In this document: piece after piece, positions 1 to 11,408 of the stretch | Numbering within the stretch: position 1 is the first letter of the stretch | How the letters are laid out: the number at the start of each line of letters is the position of its first letter | Assembly: GCA_023213315.1 (NCBI GenBank) | Contig: JAKCPI010013920.1 | Location: 102,559-166,558, forward strand | Length of the DNA stretch: 64,000 nt | Source: Euborellia annulipes | Taxonomy: Eukaryota > Arthropoda > Insecta > Dermaptera > Anisolabididae | Direction: 5' to 3' | Translations under genes and position numbers: made by a program | Notes under the pieces: generated by a model | What the model saw: the letters and a program-made list of their open reading frames with translations, nothing else | Database searches by the model: none | What the model was told of the DNA's origin: nothing

Positions 1-40
1 CTTAATATTTCTCATTTCCGTAAGTTAGATTGCTAATGAT

Positions 41-598
41 TAGAGACCGGATTTTAAGCAAAATGCTTATTGCTGAATTTTATAAGCAACCATTAGATAT
101 TTAATTTCTATACGAATTAGGAAAAACTAAGTGCATTGAGATTGCATTTTTTATGCTTTTTTGCTTTTTTGAGTTTTCATGCTTTTTTCCCTTTCGTGCT
201 TATTTGAACTTATTTTACGAATATTTATATATATATTTTTTTAATTAAAAAATTTTTTCCCATTCACACACGCATACACTAGGGACGTATATAAGGGGGG
301 GCGCCCCCAAAAAAAAATTTCCAAAAATCCCGCAGTGCGAAAAAATATAGCCCTGTAAAAAAATTTTTTTCAGCAGGGTGAAAAAATTTGGTTCCGCAAA
401 AAAAATTTTTCGCAGGGCGGGGCGGAATAAATTTAGTTTATTTAAAAAAAAATTTGTATACGCCATTGGTATGAGTAAAAATTGCTTATTAGATGCTTTT
501 TTCAACTTTTATGCTTATTTAACAACTTTTTATTCAAGTTTTTTATGCTTTTTTAAGCACTTTTTTCCATTTTTTTATGCTTTTTTGTCCGGTCTCTA
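41..598. mobile_element. Non-autonomous hAT-type element with exact TSD
   Basis: The ends are inverted copies of TAGAGACCGGA (start) and TCCGGTCTCTA (end). They are flanked by an exact 8-bp direct repeat CTAATGAT at 33-40 and 599-606, the duplication size expected for hAT transposons. The 558-bp interior has no coding capacity. It is built from many short copies of ATGCTTTTTT/AAAAAGCAT-like words, denser near both ends, which could be subterminal transposase-binding repeats (inference). The middle (240-440) is homopolymer-rich and may contain sequencing error. Confidence 0.8.
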
Positions 599-606
599 CT
601 AATGAT

Positions 607-1492
607 AAACCGTCGGAAGCCTTGAGTCTTAATTTAAAAAGATGAAAATCTTAAAAAAAAAATCATTTTTTTCTGCTTCAATAATTTTCTATAGAATACA
701 AATCAAAGTGATGTTGAATACAAATCAAAGTGATGTTGATGTTGTAGGTTGAATAAGATTTATTTAAATGTATATCTTAGAAGCGTTAAGAGATAAATAT
801 TGGCCGATTTAACATTTTTTCAAAGCAATATCATTCAAACTTAAAGATCCTTGGAGCTTTTTTGTAAGAGTGTTGTTAATAATAATGACTTAAATATTTA
901 CAAAAAATAATGTTTTAAGAAACCAATACCACGGAAAGAATAAAAAAATGGCGTTAGAACGGTTGTGGAATAAGATGATAGAAAAATAATATTTTAGATT
1001 TCAGAGTGCTAAGAATTAAAAAAAAAAAAAAAACGTGTAGGCCTATCCATCAAAATCTCGACATCGATTTTTTGACATGATCGCAATACTTTCTCTCTCT
1101 ATATATTTCTTATATAGGGTAAGAGAAAGTAAAAATAAAATAACAAATATTATTTGGCTCAGTCCCTGGGATCCGGAGTTGGCTTCCTGTCTCAAGCAAG
1201 AAATTTTTTTTTAACATTTTAGATTTAAAGTTGGGAAGAACTGATTTAGGGGACTGTCAGCTACGTATCCGATGAAAAATAATTTCTATCTTATAAACTT
1301 TTTAGACCAAGAACTTGTGAGAAATGAAATAATAATTTATGTTGAGTAGAGTAGTTTCTTTAGCTTTCTATTGTTTTTTAATCACTTTAGCATACTTAAG
1401 AAGTATTAATTTAGAAAACACTGTGGACATATAATATAAAATGTAATATTTTGACAGCGAGCCGTAGAGTAAAGTAAAAAATAATCTATATA
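607..1492. other. AT-rich non-coding stretch with repeat fragments
   Basis: No coding exon was recognised. A short direct duplication of AATACAAATCAAAGTGATGTTG lies near 695-740. Positions 1036-1130 are a minus-orientation fragment of Rep690, ending in the GGTAAGAGAAAGT end word. Positions 1140-1215 resemble SINE family B, with a pol III-like head followed by a CCCGTCCCAAGCGAGAA-like block. Confidence 0.4.
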
Positions 1493-1725
1493 CAGTAGAA
1501 CCTCGAGTAATTCGCATAACGAGCAAAACAAATTGGAAAAGAATGAATTGCTTAACGAGCGAAGTTTGGCATAACGAGTGGCCAGGTGAGGGGAAGCCCC
1601 TTTAATTACACATTGCATTTTACATCAGTCTGTGAAGGTGAAAGCTATATGGGGAGAATGTTATTATTTCGCATAACGAGTGTTTCGCTTTACGAGTATT
1701 ATGCTCGTTTTGCTTATTACTGTCT
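1493..1725 (+). mobile_element. pogo/Tigger-like DNA transposon fragment
   Basis: The left end reads TA followed by CAGTAGAACCTCGAGTAATTCG-like sequence, which matches the well-known pogo/Tigger terminal style (CAGTA-AACCTCG). The interior repeats GCATAACGAG in both orientations, typical of these short elements. The opposite terminus is not intact, so the right border is approximate. A (CTGT/CCGT)n microsatellite follows at about 1721-1750. Confidence 0.5.
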
Positions 1726-1919
1726 GTCTGTCCGTCCGTCCATCCATTCGGCTATCTGTCTGTCAAGTCCTGTTTGAGCAATTTGAGCAATTTTATTTCA
1801 TCTAATACCTTCTAAGGATGTCAGGAAAATTATTTTCATTCGAAAATTCCTATACTTTCTGACATTAATAACAAATTGTAGATATTAAATTTTTTTTTCA
1901 TTATAAAATGTATACATAG

Positions 1920-2032
1920 GCTATTCAAGTCTATGAAATAGGATCTTCTGATTCAAATTCAAAAAAGAAACAACCTTCTTACGAACAAAGGAAAAGAAAA
2001 GAACGCGGGCCAGAGCCAGATATGCCTACGAG
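1920..2032 (+). CDS. Candidate internal coding exon, unknown protein
   Basis: Acceptor ...ATACATAG, then 37 open codons plus two bases, then donor GTAAGG. The reading is strongly polar and lysine/arginine-rich (contains QPSYEQRKRKERGPEPDMPTR-type sequence), unlike random AT-rich translation. A possible next exon starts at 2073 after an acceptor GCTTTCAG, only 40 bases on, and soon reaches a stop. Another protein-like stretch (MTKDEFISHTLNKRKSKYER-type) lies in a different frame near 2142-2215. It could be a decayed gene or an unusual small-intron gene. I do not recognise the family. Confidence 0.3.
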
Positions 2033-2214
2033 GTAAGGAAAAAACAAAAAAAAAAAAAAAAAAAGCTTTCAGGGAAGGAGAAAACCAAGTTTTTAAATTT
2101 GAATATTTCAAATTTTTATGATTTTTTTCAAAAATTGAATCTATGACTAAAGACGAATTCATCTCACACACACTAAATAAAAGAAAGTCAAAATACGAAA
2201 GGAAAAATATTTAA

Positions 2215-3360
2215 GAAATTGTCATATTTAAACAATAAAACTAATCAACAAGACAATCTGGCAAAAAAAAAAGTTCGAGACAGGATGAAAGAAGTATTTT
2301 TACAGCAAAATAAAAAATGAGCCAAGCTTTGGTTGGTATTGAGAAATGTTGTTGCTAAGGAAAAAGAACAAAGGTGATATTTGCATCTTCTGGAGGGGTG
2401 TAAAGTCAAAGAGTTACGACTTCAGGGAGTGCCAATCATATATCATATTTCTGATGCAATTTTACTCTATTTGAAGTATTGTTTCTAAGCGGAAATTATG
2501 ACATCGACGTCTAATTAGTAGTTTAGATTTTATTTTAAATATATTGTAAAAAAAATAAAAATATCCAATGTCCTTGGACTTGGTTAAAGTACAATGCCTT
2601 CAAAAAATATTTTATACTAAGGTAAAAACCAAAGAGGTGACATCAAGAACCTGTCTGTGTGAAGGCTACGGATCAAAATGCCAATACCAATTTAAGTAAA
2701 AAGGCTATTAATGCTAATATTCTTAATGTTATTACTTTTATTTATGCTTTTTTTTAATTACACTTATAGGTAATTTCATATATATTTAATGATTAAATAT
2801 TTATTGCTCAAGTTTAAAGTTTATCTAATCAAAATTTTTAATTGCAACGTTTGTGTTTTTTTTAGAAAAATGCTTTAAATTAAGAAAAGAAAAAAGTATA
2901 TCTAATAGGTCTATAATTTATTTTCAAAATTTGCATATTACGAAAAATAGTAATATATTATTTTGATAAATTTTAGATATTTATTAAACTAATGTCACTA
3001 TTTTTAAAGAAATATAATAATAAAAACCGAACCGGACTGCTGGTGGTCACTTTTCTGGCTCATTATTATTTTTATTTTCTCGGGGATGGTGGTATGCCCC
3101 CCCCCCCCCCGGCTAAGGCCCTGAAAGATTGTAATCATCAAAGATTTTGAGAATTCTAGACGGATTAGATATCCCTATGCAAAAAATTAAATATTTTTTG
3201 AACTTGTGTGTGTGTGTGTGTGTGTAAACGCGATAACTTAAAAACGCGACGTTTAAAATTTGTGGTTCTTACACTGAAACTGTAGATAAATCTCTATTTT
3301 GGAAGAAATTCGTCAATAGCAAGTGTCTAAAATGTTCAAATTTCTCTCATAATAAATCAC
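2215..3360. other. AT-rich non-coding stretch with (TG)n microsatellite
   Basis: Apart from a few protein-like broken frames near 2270-2480 that may continue the candidate at 1920, nothing is supported. A poly-C run sits near 3098-3110 and a (TG)n tract at about 3204-3225. Confidence 0.4.
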
Positions 3361-3607
3361 TTATTAATAAGAGGGAAGAAACGAGAGATGCAGCTAAGGT
3401 TTTTTCTTTTTTTTTTTTTTTATTAATTCAATTCACACAGCTGATGTTTCGGTCAGTATAAAATCCCTATGACACTTTCATAATGACTTTTCGCCAGCTC
3501 TGAAGATGGTTCAAATACGGAACTGAAACATCAGCTGTGTGAATTGAATAAATAAAAAAAGAAAAAACTTTAGCTGCATCTCTCATTTCTTCCCTTTTAT
3601 TAATAAT
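3361..3607. repeat. Foldback element with hammerhead-like motif
   Basis: Inverted arms: TTATTAATAAGAGGGAAGAA at the start pairs with TTCTTCCCTTTTATTAATAA at the end, and the arms continue inward for about 90 bases through AATTCACACAGCTGATGTTTC / GAAACATCAGCTGTGTGAATT. The right arm contains CTGAAGAT-GGTTC...GAACT-GAAACATC at about 3499-3528, with CAGCT/AGCTG able to pair around it. This is the signature shared by many foldbacks in this window. Confidence 0.65.
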
Positions 3608-4299
3608 ATAACATAACAGCTAGTTTTGTATAAATCACATTATTTTTAACATTTTATATTCTTGCGTGTTTTTTTGATAACTGAATTTTTTTTTAGATGA
3701 TCACAATGAAAGTAGGTAAGAGAATGTTAATGGTAGGCCATACGAGAAAGTCGAGAGGAGCTCACCACTTCCGATAGTTTTTTTTTTTTTTTGTAAACTT
3801 TTATTTCAATATTAAAAATAAAAAATATTATTTAAAATTAAATTATGTTAATTAAAATAATCACATTTATTCAATTGTATTTTATATTTCAAATATATTT
3901 TGATGAAAATTTTATCCAACTCTATGGAATACCCGAAATGTTAATAGAAATGTGATTTTTGAAAAAAAAAATCAAAATTATATTTTTAACGTTTGTATTT
4001 TTTAGTACTTGAAAGAAACAAATTGTTAAAAATATTATAGGCCTATAGACGTGTGAGAAAAATTTTCATATTTGTGAAGCAAAGATATTTTAGGAAAAGT
4101 GTTTTCAAAAAAAATAAATAAATAAATTAGGTCCAAAAAAAATTATTAGAGAACGTTGCCAATTTCAGCATACTTCGTTGACTTCAGAAATTTAAAAAAA
4201 TTAAGCTTATAGTTCATAAATAAAAAATTGAAATAATAAAAAAAATTTTAAAATTTTAAAACGTGATTATAGTAATTATATAAAAAAAAAATAATTACT

Positions 4300-4600
4300 T
4301 ACATAGGAAACCTCATAAAGCTGAATGTAGAGAACATGATCGGCATATTCGTAAACTAATTAGTTATAATGAGCGCGTTGAGTGTGACTTTTGTTATGGC
4401 TCAGTCTCTTGACATTACGTCAAATAAACTCTTACAAGTGCAGTTAGAGCCGATGCTCTTTGATCCGAATATCGGAGGCCGATTGTCTGCTGAGGAACAC
4501 GCCTCCAACTTTCAACCAATCACAAGCCTCCATTCTTTTATTGTAAAAACTCGTATATATTATTTCAAGGCAAATCGGCTCTGACGTCACTTCATTATTA
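4300..4600 (-). promoter_or_regulatory. Candidate promoter and first exon of a minus-strand transcript
   Basis: This block is richer in G+C than its surroundings. It contains a full palindromic TGACGTCA (CRE-type) site at 4582-4589, an inverted CCAAT at 4516-4520, and a second ACGTCA half site near 4418. On the minus strand it ends in a consensus donor, CCTAT followed by GTAAGT (about 4296). No downstream coding exon was found towards position 1, so the gene itself is unseen. A 9-bp inverted repeat AGAGCCGAT also brackets 4446-4582, so a transposon origin is an alternative. Confidence 0.25.
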
Positions 4601-5121
4601 ACTGGTATGATAATTGCGATTGTTTTAGTTTTAAAGGTGTATAAAAGTACTGATGCAATAAAATACAGACAACCGTAAGATGGTAAAAAAAAATGTAATA
4701 AAATTTATCAGAATTTTAATTTTAATGGCGGAGATAAGGAAAGAAAAGGAGAGGGCTTGGCTTGCCCTCCCGCGCGAAAATTCCATATGAAAATATTTAC
4801 AATGATTAAGTTATTATCTGAAATTTTCCTTGTATCAAACGGTAATGATTAATAATCTTGAATGATTAATAAAAAACATCAATTAGATTAAAATAAAATT
4901 CGGGTTGTGTGATTTTTTATTTGGGAAAATATTCAAAGGAAAACAGATTATTTTTTTTGTCTGAAGCGAATACTTGTCGTCCAGTAAAAACCGGAACTAA
5001 AACTGAATCAGCTCGAATTCCTAGACTTATAATTATTTCTAAACACGAAAATAAATTCAAATCAAGGTTTCGTAATTATAATCATTTGTTAAATCTCGTA
5101 TACTCTACTCGGGTGAATATC
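4601..5121. other. Non-coding AT-rich stretch
   Basis: I see no exon with usable splice sites and no terminal-repeat structure here. Confidence 0.3.
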
Positions 5122-5523
5122 TCACACTAAAATTGTAGATCTGTAGCAACTTTTAGAGTAAATACGTCAACCGGAAGTAGTACTTAGCCTGATAAGTTTT
5201 TTCAAAAAAAAGTTTGTATTGTTTTGTCTTATTATGATAAATCACACAATTTTAGAAAGTTTTGGAAGAAAAAGACATCCCGAAATTTAAAAAAAATAAA
5301 TAAAATACTAGCTACTAAAACTAAAACACTATTGAGAGGAAGGGCCTTTTTCCTCTAAAAAAATTATTCAGTTTTCAAAAAACGCTAAAGAATTTAAAAT
5401 AATCTAATTTAACATGAGAAAAAAAAATTTCAAAATTTTTGATAAAACTTATTAGGTAAAGTACTACTTCCGATGGACGTATTTATTCCAAGAGTTGATA
5501 CCTGTCTACAATTTTAGTGTAAG
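5122..5523. mobile_element. MITE with ~78-bp terminal inverted repeats
   Basis: The left arm starts TCACACTAAAATTGTAGA and the right arm ends TCTACAATTTTAGTGTAAGA. The arms pair with few mismatches through AAATACGTC...CCGGAAGTAGTACTT on the left and its complement on the right. The ~240-bp centre is AT-rich and non-coding. The superfamily is not assignable from the ends; AT-rich flanks hide any short target duplication. Confidence 0.65.
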
Positions 5524-5599
5524 AAGTATATAATAAATTTCATCGATCTGGGTGCTTGTTTTTTTTAGTAATCGTAACCAGACACACACAGAGTTAAAT

Positions 5600-5700
5600 C
5601 CAAAAATATATTTCTCTTTACCGTCGAGAATCATCAAAATCTCTAGGACGACTTTTTTGACGATTACAATACTTTCTCTACTTCGAATATGGCAAAGTAA
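5600..5700 (-). repeat. Rep690 fragment
   Basis: It resembles the end of Rep690: a CATCAAAATCTC...TTTTTTGACG...GCAATACTTTCTCT-like order, in minus orientation and diverged. Confidence 0.35.
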
Positions 5701-6279
5701 AAAACACCAATATCAATCACCAATCAAATCTTTTTATTATTTGTGTATAGAAATCAGAATTGATAATCAATCATAAGTACTAGGAAGAAACATACTCTAC
5801 TTTCATAACCATTAAAAAAATAAATAAATAAATTGGACCAATTGATGGATCTCGAGTTATCATCATATCTGTTTGTTTCCTATGTTAAAGAAAAATATTC
5901 CATTTAATCATACGTTAATAAAGTTCACATTCTTTTCGATAGCGACAATCAAAGTTGTGGTAATTTATTTGAATGTTATATGGTTTTCTTAAAAACCAGA
6001 GTTACCAAATATAAGAGTGTATTTGTGGTTAAATAATTTATTAATAATATCTTCAATATAGAACGAGTTGTGCATTTTCTCTTATGAATTGCAGCAATAA
6101 ATTTTTGATATCCAAAAGAGAAAGTCTACGAAAAAAAAGTAAAATGCCGAGTAATGAAACTTTTGTGATGAATGAGTGAATCCTAGGTATTTTTATATAA
6201 TTAAATTTGAAATGATAAGAATATTGATAGTATCAAGGAAAAACCGGCGAACGCAAAAGAGGTGTGTCCAGATTAGTTT
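5701..6279. other. Non-coding AT-rich stretch
   Basis: No gene, hairpin or element boundary was recognised. Confidence 0.3.
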
Positions 6280-6289
6280 TGCCTTAGGC

Positions 6290-7066
6290 TGAACGCACAT
6301 CATATGAGCAAAAACGTTTTCGGACAAAACGTTTTTGACTAATCGTGCCTAAAACTGTTTTTTCAGTGCTTTTCTATGGGTCAACGAACAGGCAAAACAC
6401 AATTGAGCATGATTCGACATTATAGAACAAAATGTTTTGTCATTGAGCGTTTTGCTCAATCGGCGAAACATTTTGTCCGAAAACGTTTTTACTCAATCGG
6501 TGTGCGTTGGCATTGAGCAAAATTGGCATTGCTCTTGGGCAAAGTGTTTTGTCCGAAAATGTTTTTGTTCAATTGGTGTGCATTGGCATTGAGCAAAATG
6601 TTTTGCCCGAAAACGTTTTTACTCAATCGGTGTGCGTTGGCATTGAGCAAAATTGGCATTGCTCTTGGGCAAAGTGTTTTGTCCGAAAATGTTTTTTTTT
6701 TCAATTGGTGTGCGTTGGCATTGAGCAACAATGTTTTGCCCAAAAACGTTTTTGCTCAATTGGTGTGCTATGGCATTGAATAAAACGTTTTGCTCTTGGA
6801 CAAAATGTTTTGTCCGAAAACGTTTTTGCTCGATCGGTGTGCGTTGGCATTGAGCAAAATTGGCATTGCTCTTGGGCAAAGTATTTTGTCCGAAAATGTT
6901 TTTGTTCAATTGGTGTGAGTTGGCATTGAGCAAAATGTTTTGCCCGAAAAACGTTTTTGCTCAATTGGTGTACGATGACATTGAGCAAAACACGTTTTGC
7001 TCTTGGACAAAATGTTTTGTCCGAAAACGTTTTTGCTCAATTGGTGTGCTTTCATCCTTAAAGTAA
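6290..7066. repeat. Minisatellite with alternating 54/76-bp units
   Basis: The word GGTGTGC/GGTGTG recurs at about 6499, 6575, 6629, 6708, 6762, 6835, 6911, 6967 and 7042, giving spacings of 76, 54, 79, 54, 73, 76, 56 and 75. Two unit types thus alternate, making a ~130-bp higher-order unit. Each unit holds an inverted pair built from ATTGAGCAAAA / TTTTTGCTCAAT and the words GTCCGAAAACG. Several long open frames run through this block on both strands; they are a by-product of unit lengths near multiples of three, with no domain, and are not called as genes. Degenerate units extend left to about 6290. Confidence 0.85.
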
Positions 7067-8363
7067 TCTTTTTTCTATGCTTGAATATATTCCAAAGTAT
7101 ATGCTAGTAAATCTAATTATCAAAATTATTCTTAGATCCCCCCCTTAAAAAAAAATTGGCAAAGATCAACATCTCCTCAAAAAATGTGCAGAATAGATAT
7201 CAATGAGATTAAGAAATACACTCGAGGAATGTACACACTGAATAAATGGTGAAAGAAAATACTTGAGAGAAAAGACGACTTTGCCCAGGTAACCTCTGGA
7301 CGCAAATCCAGATGGGAGTCCGCCCCGCTCCCCACTCTGAGTAGTTGCTTCTAAGATCCACTCATAGATAAATAATTTTAAGATAATTTTTGTTTCAATC
7401 ATTCAGAATTAAAAAACATATATCTAGATCAAAGTTAATTTAGAATCTAGGCTATTAAAAATAATATCGTAGAATCTTAAAAAATAATCCTGTTGCTCTT
7501 CATTTTGAGGAAATTTAATATTTTTTTCATTTCAAATGGTTGAATAAGTAAAAAATGATATTAATCTGTCCTCGCTAATCATGCCTAACCACAAGTGCCC
7601 AGTTACTTTCTCCATTGCCAAGGTTATCGTCGACAGGCAATATAATTATAATAAAATAAATAAATAAATAATCCATAGAGCCAAAATTTATTTATAAATA
7701 AGCCTATTGAAGAAAATTGTCAAGAACAAATTAGACTTAAAAAAGTGCAAAATATCCGAGCTCCGATTTAATATTTTGTTCTAGTTCTCACAAAAATAAC
7801 CAATATCTTAGTATATACTATTTAAAAATAAAATTCTAGTATTTTCATTATGTAAGAGGTAAGGTGTGGTTTATAAAAATAGAGTAAATTAATTTTTTTT
7901 TTAAAGATTTCGATATCTGAGGGTTTTTGGTAATAATATCTATTTTTCTAAATTAATTAATAGTCATATTTTAATCGCTCGGGAAGGGCAGTACACCCAT
8001 GATCCTTAGTACAGTCGGCGCTATAAGTGCCTGAGGTGCTAAAGTGAAGCCTTGAACTTAATATTTTAAAAATAAATAAATCATATTTTTTTAATGCAAC
8101 TGAAAAGAAGAAGATACTTTTAAAGCAACACTTTCGACGGCTAAGCATTCGACTGTACATAAGGAAAAAGAAGAACTTGTTTGGCCAGCAAAAAGGAAAA
8201 GAGTGTTTAAATAAATAAATTCACATTTCTTCTTTTACATCATTCTGATTGACTATCTAAGATTATTCTGATTAATTCTGGATTTAGCCGGTACTTTCAT
8301 AAAAATTTTCATAATTTTAGAGATAATAAAAATTTTAGTGATTTTCAGTGATTTTTAAACATA
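7067..8363. other. Non-coding AT-rich stretch
   Basis: Nothing assignable. A slightly GC-richer patch at 7290-7345 is not bounded by repeats or splice sites. Confidence 0.35.
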
Positions 8364-8488
8364 CCCGTATTCATAGTCGTTCCTTGAGGAAGAAGGAATC
8401 CTTATATCTATACATTTAAATTTAATAAATTTAAATTTATATAAGCTTAAGGATTCCTTGTACCTCAAGCAATGACTATGAATACGGC
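8364..8488. mobile_element. 125-bp MITE, near-perfect palindrome, TA-flanked
   Basis: Arms begin CCCGTATTCATAGTCGTTCC and end GACTATGAATACGGC, then pair again through AAGGAATCCTTA / TAAGGATTCCTT around an AT-rich loop. TA lies immediately on both sides (8362-8363, 8489-8490), as expected for a Tc1/mariner-type or similar TA-targeting element. Confidence 0.75.
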
Positions 8489-8641
8489 TATAATTAACTC
8501 AAAACAAAAAAAACTAGATATTCAAATTTTGTATTAAGCTAATCAAATTGGCCAGAATACTAGTACTTATGTACTTTTTTTCGATTTTCTCAAAATTAAC
8601 GGTATCAAATTTTTTTTGGGGGGCACACCCTTGAGTGTAGA

Positions 8642-9014
8642 CATTGGGGCCTGGCCCCCCAGAAGGCTCGTGCCCCCCCCCCCCCAGAAAGCTCCTTGCC
8701 CCAAGAAAAATTGAGAAAATATGGGGCTTTCCAGACCCAACGGAGGATAGCTGGTCCCAGCCCCCCCCTCCCCCCAAGCGAGGATGGCTGGTCCCAGGGC
8801 CGGATCTAGGGGGGAGGCAGTGGGTGCCCCGGGCGGCAATTAAAGAAAGATTTACTTAAAAAAAAAAGGTAAAAATGATATGAATTTTGTATAGAAAATT
8901 TAAAGGAGGGGGTGGCAAATTAAATTTTGCCCCCCCCCCCCTAAAAAACCTCGTAGTCCTGGCCCTGGCTGGTCCCATTGCTCCCCCCCCCCAAATTCTC
9001 TAGTTAATCCCATG
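8642..9014. mobile_element. hAT-like C-rich element with exact TSD, interrupted
   Basis: Starts CATTGGGGCCTGG and ends TAGTTAATCCCATG. Exact 8-bp duplication AGTGTAGA at 8634-8641 and 9015-9022. Long C runs and a stretch reading TTGAGAAAATATGGGGCTTTCC recur, reverse-complemented, at about 46,109-46,246. A second element (8795-8967) is inserted inside it. Confidence 0.65.
8795..8967. mobile_element. 173-bp hAT-like element nested in another hAT
   Basis: Termini CAGGGCCGGATCTAGG and CCTCGTAGTCCTGGCCCTG form imperfect inverted repeats. An exact 8-bp duplication GCTGGTCC lies at 8787-8794 and 8968-8975. Non-coding, C/G-homopolymer rich. Confidence 0.75.
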
Positions 9015-9022
9015 AGTGTAGA

Positions 9023-10924
9023 CAACCGTAACGCCTAAAGGGTAGTTTTAAAATCGATATTTTCCTTGCAAAAATTATAATAAAATAAATATTCTAATTT
9101 CCTAATTTTATTATATCGATAGATTTTAGAATTGTAGGGGTTGATTTCATTGGTTTTAATTCTGTCCTTTGAGATGCCAGTGCACTGGTTGCCTACATTC
9201 AAGGCATCAGATCATAATTGTATCATTTTGGAGAAATGTTTTGAAGACAGGGGCTATTAATTCTATACAGTAAAATATATAAAATTTAAATTTAGCCATT
9301 CATTCTTTACTAAATACTTTTCCTTATATAACATTTAAATTAATCTTTTTATAATTGAATTGATTATACTAATTTTTTATTAATTAAGTCATATTTCCTT
9401 TGTTATGAATAATTTTATAATGCTCTTTTATAAATATTCTAATTTTTAAATAAAAGCTATTAGCCAATTGGTTTGTTATCAAAGTTAGTTACTTATGCAA
9501 TTGGATTACTTGAAAGAGATAAGATATGGAAAAATTATTATTTCTATGTGACCTTTAAATTATATTATTTCAAATAAATTATTATTTTCGAATGATTTTA
9601 TACAGTAATACGATTATTATTAAATAAATCAAATGAACCAAAACAAGGTTAATATTATTTACTTCCAAATAATTAATTTCCTGGCATAGATTTCTACCGC
9701 ATTCCACAGTGGTCTGTCTTGGATGGAATTTTTAGTTGAAAAAAAGATCTGACAATCATGCCAATTTAATTAAAATTAGAATAAAAATAATTTGAATCGT
9801 CAACAAGTCATCACATAGGTACATTAACCTAACCTCTTGTTTCTTTTTAGAGGGGAAAGCATACCTAAAATGAACTATAGATTTATTATATTAATGGCCG
9901 CTTCGCCCCCCCCCCCCCGGATCCTCTCCAGCTGGCTCGGGCCCACCTAAGGCGCACCCTTGGCTTTTCTTAATCAATTGCCCCAATTTTTCAGTCAACT
10001 CGTTTCAGGCAATTAATAATAATAAAGATTCCTGGCTTATTCAAAAATACAACCCTCTTCTTATCCCTTTAGAAAAATTTATATATATATATATATATAT
10101 ATATTCAGAACCGGAAGCAAAATTTTTTTTCGGAGTGATGTACGGGTGTGGGTTCGGATCCAAAAGGTAATCCCCCCTCCCAAATGAATAAATTTTAAAG
10201 AATATAAAATATTTTTTATAATTTCTAATAGTATTTAAAATTTTAACACCATGTTTCTTTCTATAAGTTTCTATTCTATAAGTTGGGATTTTGGGAGGGT
10301 GTTTGGACCCCTCACTGGCTATGGCCAGTATTGAATTAGAGTAGGCTATAGGAAAATCCTGAAGGTACAAACCCAGCAAAGTAAATACGCGAATTTTAAG
10401 CAAGGTCTAGTATTACTTCTATGACACTTTTTTCATATTCTTTCTTCACAAAAAGTTGAGCTTAACCCTTGGCTGATCTTAATCTCTACTATGTCCAGAT
10501 ATCACCAGATTCACCACGCCCCTTTTTTTTTTATTTATCCCATACCCAACAAATTGAGCAATGTTTTTGTTTTGTAGTTTTTGTTTGATAATTAAAGATT
10601 TTACGTCATAGGCCTATTAGCATATCGATTTCAATCTATTTCTGAATTAGATTGGAGGTCCTTTTTGAAATCAAAAAGAATATTATTTTTTTGTATTGGG
10701 TAATTTCTCTATAATTTTAGCTCGGTTGCTAGTCCAATTAGTCGCGACCCCCTGGGGCCGAGGTCATCGATTTCTGCCCTCTCTTGCTGATAACCTCCCC
10801 CTTGACACACTTCTTGATACGCCTCTCTGATAAAATGTTATCATCAATTGGAAAATTCTAAATCGCTAATGTTTAAAGTTATTATTTTCAATATTATTTA
10901 TGCATTTAAAAGTTTATTATGGCA
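9023..10924. other. Non-coding stretch with simple repeats
   Basis: AT-rich with no supported exon. A C-rich element scrap lies near 9903-9965, an (AT)n tract at about 10,080-10,104, and a further element scrap with TTCAGAACCGGAAGC near 10,105. No complete element borders were found. Confidence 0.35.
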
Positions 10925-11090
10925 GTGTCTTTTGGGTCAAAGAGAAGACATAGCTTCTAGTGCCTAGGGTCCCGGGTTCGCTTCCCGTCCCAAGCGAGAA
11001 TAATTTATTTCATTTGAATTGGCTACCAATCATTTAAATAAATAGGGGACTAAATGGCCTTAGATGACCTTATATAAACGTTAAATAAAT
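10925..11090 (+). mobile_element. SINE family B copy
   Basis: A tRNA-like head with B-box-like GGGTTCGCTTCCCGTCCC at about 10,973, then AAGCGAGAATAATTTATTTC, TTGAATTGGCTACCAATC and CTAAATGGCCTTAGATG, then an A-rich tail. The same order of blocks recurs at 36,845-36,960, 41,580-41,720, 51,655-51,825 and 61,500-61,690. Confidence 0.6.
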
Positions 11091-11142
11091 AAAAATGTTT
11101 ATTTTTACATTGACAAGTGAATGACCATATGGTCGCCGTGAT

Positions 11143-11400
11143 CAGCGGCGTAACTAGCCTTTGAGGGCGGAGGGGGAGAAGTTCAAAAGGGCGCCGTTTT
11201 TCAAGTTGTAATATAATTTTAAAGAAATCTATCAATTTTTTGGACAATCTATCGAAAGAATATGATAAAATCACCATCCCTGGACTATATCTTAGATGCC
11301 CTAAGGCGCCTATGTCGGTATCGAGGGGCGTCAAAGGCTTGAAGCGCCTGGGGCGGAGGGGGCTCGCGCCCGCCCTCGCCCCGACCTAGTTACGCTACTG
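11143..11400. mobile_element. hAT-type MITE with exact TSD
   Basis: Ends CAGCGGCGTAACTAG and CTAGTTACGCTACTG are inverted repeats, flanked by exact 8-bp duplications GCCGTGAT at 11,135-11,142 and 11,401-11,408. GC-rich interior of 258 bp, with no usable coding frame. Confidence 0.85.
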
Positions 11401-11408
11401 GCCGTGAT

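Noticed and set aside
6490..7045. Regular repeats resembling a CRISPR array
   Set aside because: The spacers are themselves repeated, units alternate 54/76 bp, and the genome is clearly eukaryotic.
6489..7066. Several overlapping open frames of 68-104 codons on both strands
   Set aside because: They are repeats of one minisatellite unit; the same residues recur in all frames and there is no domain or splice signal.
7166..7402. 78-codon minus-strand frame
   Set aside because: No start context, splice sites, domain or repeat support.
8514..8859. Pro/Gly-rich open frames on both strands
   Set aside because: They are translations of C/G homopolymers within two nested hAT-like elements with exact target duplications.
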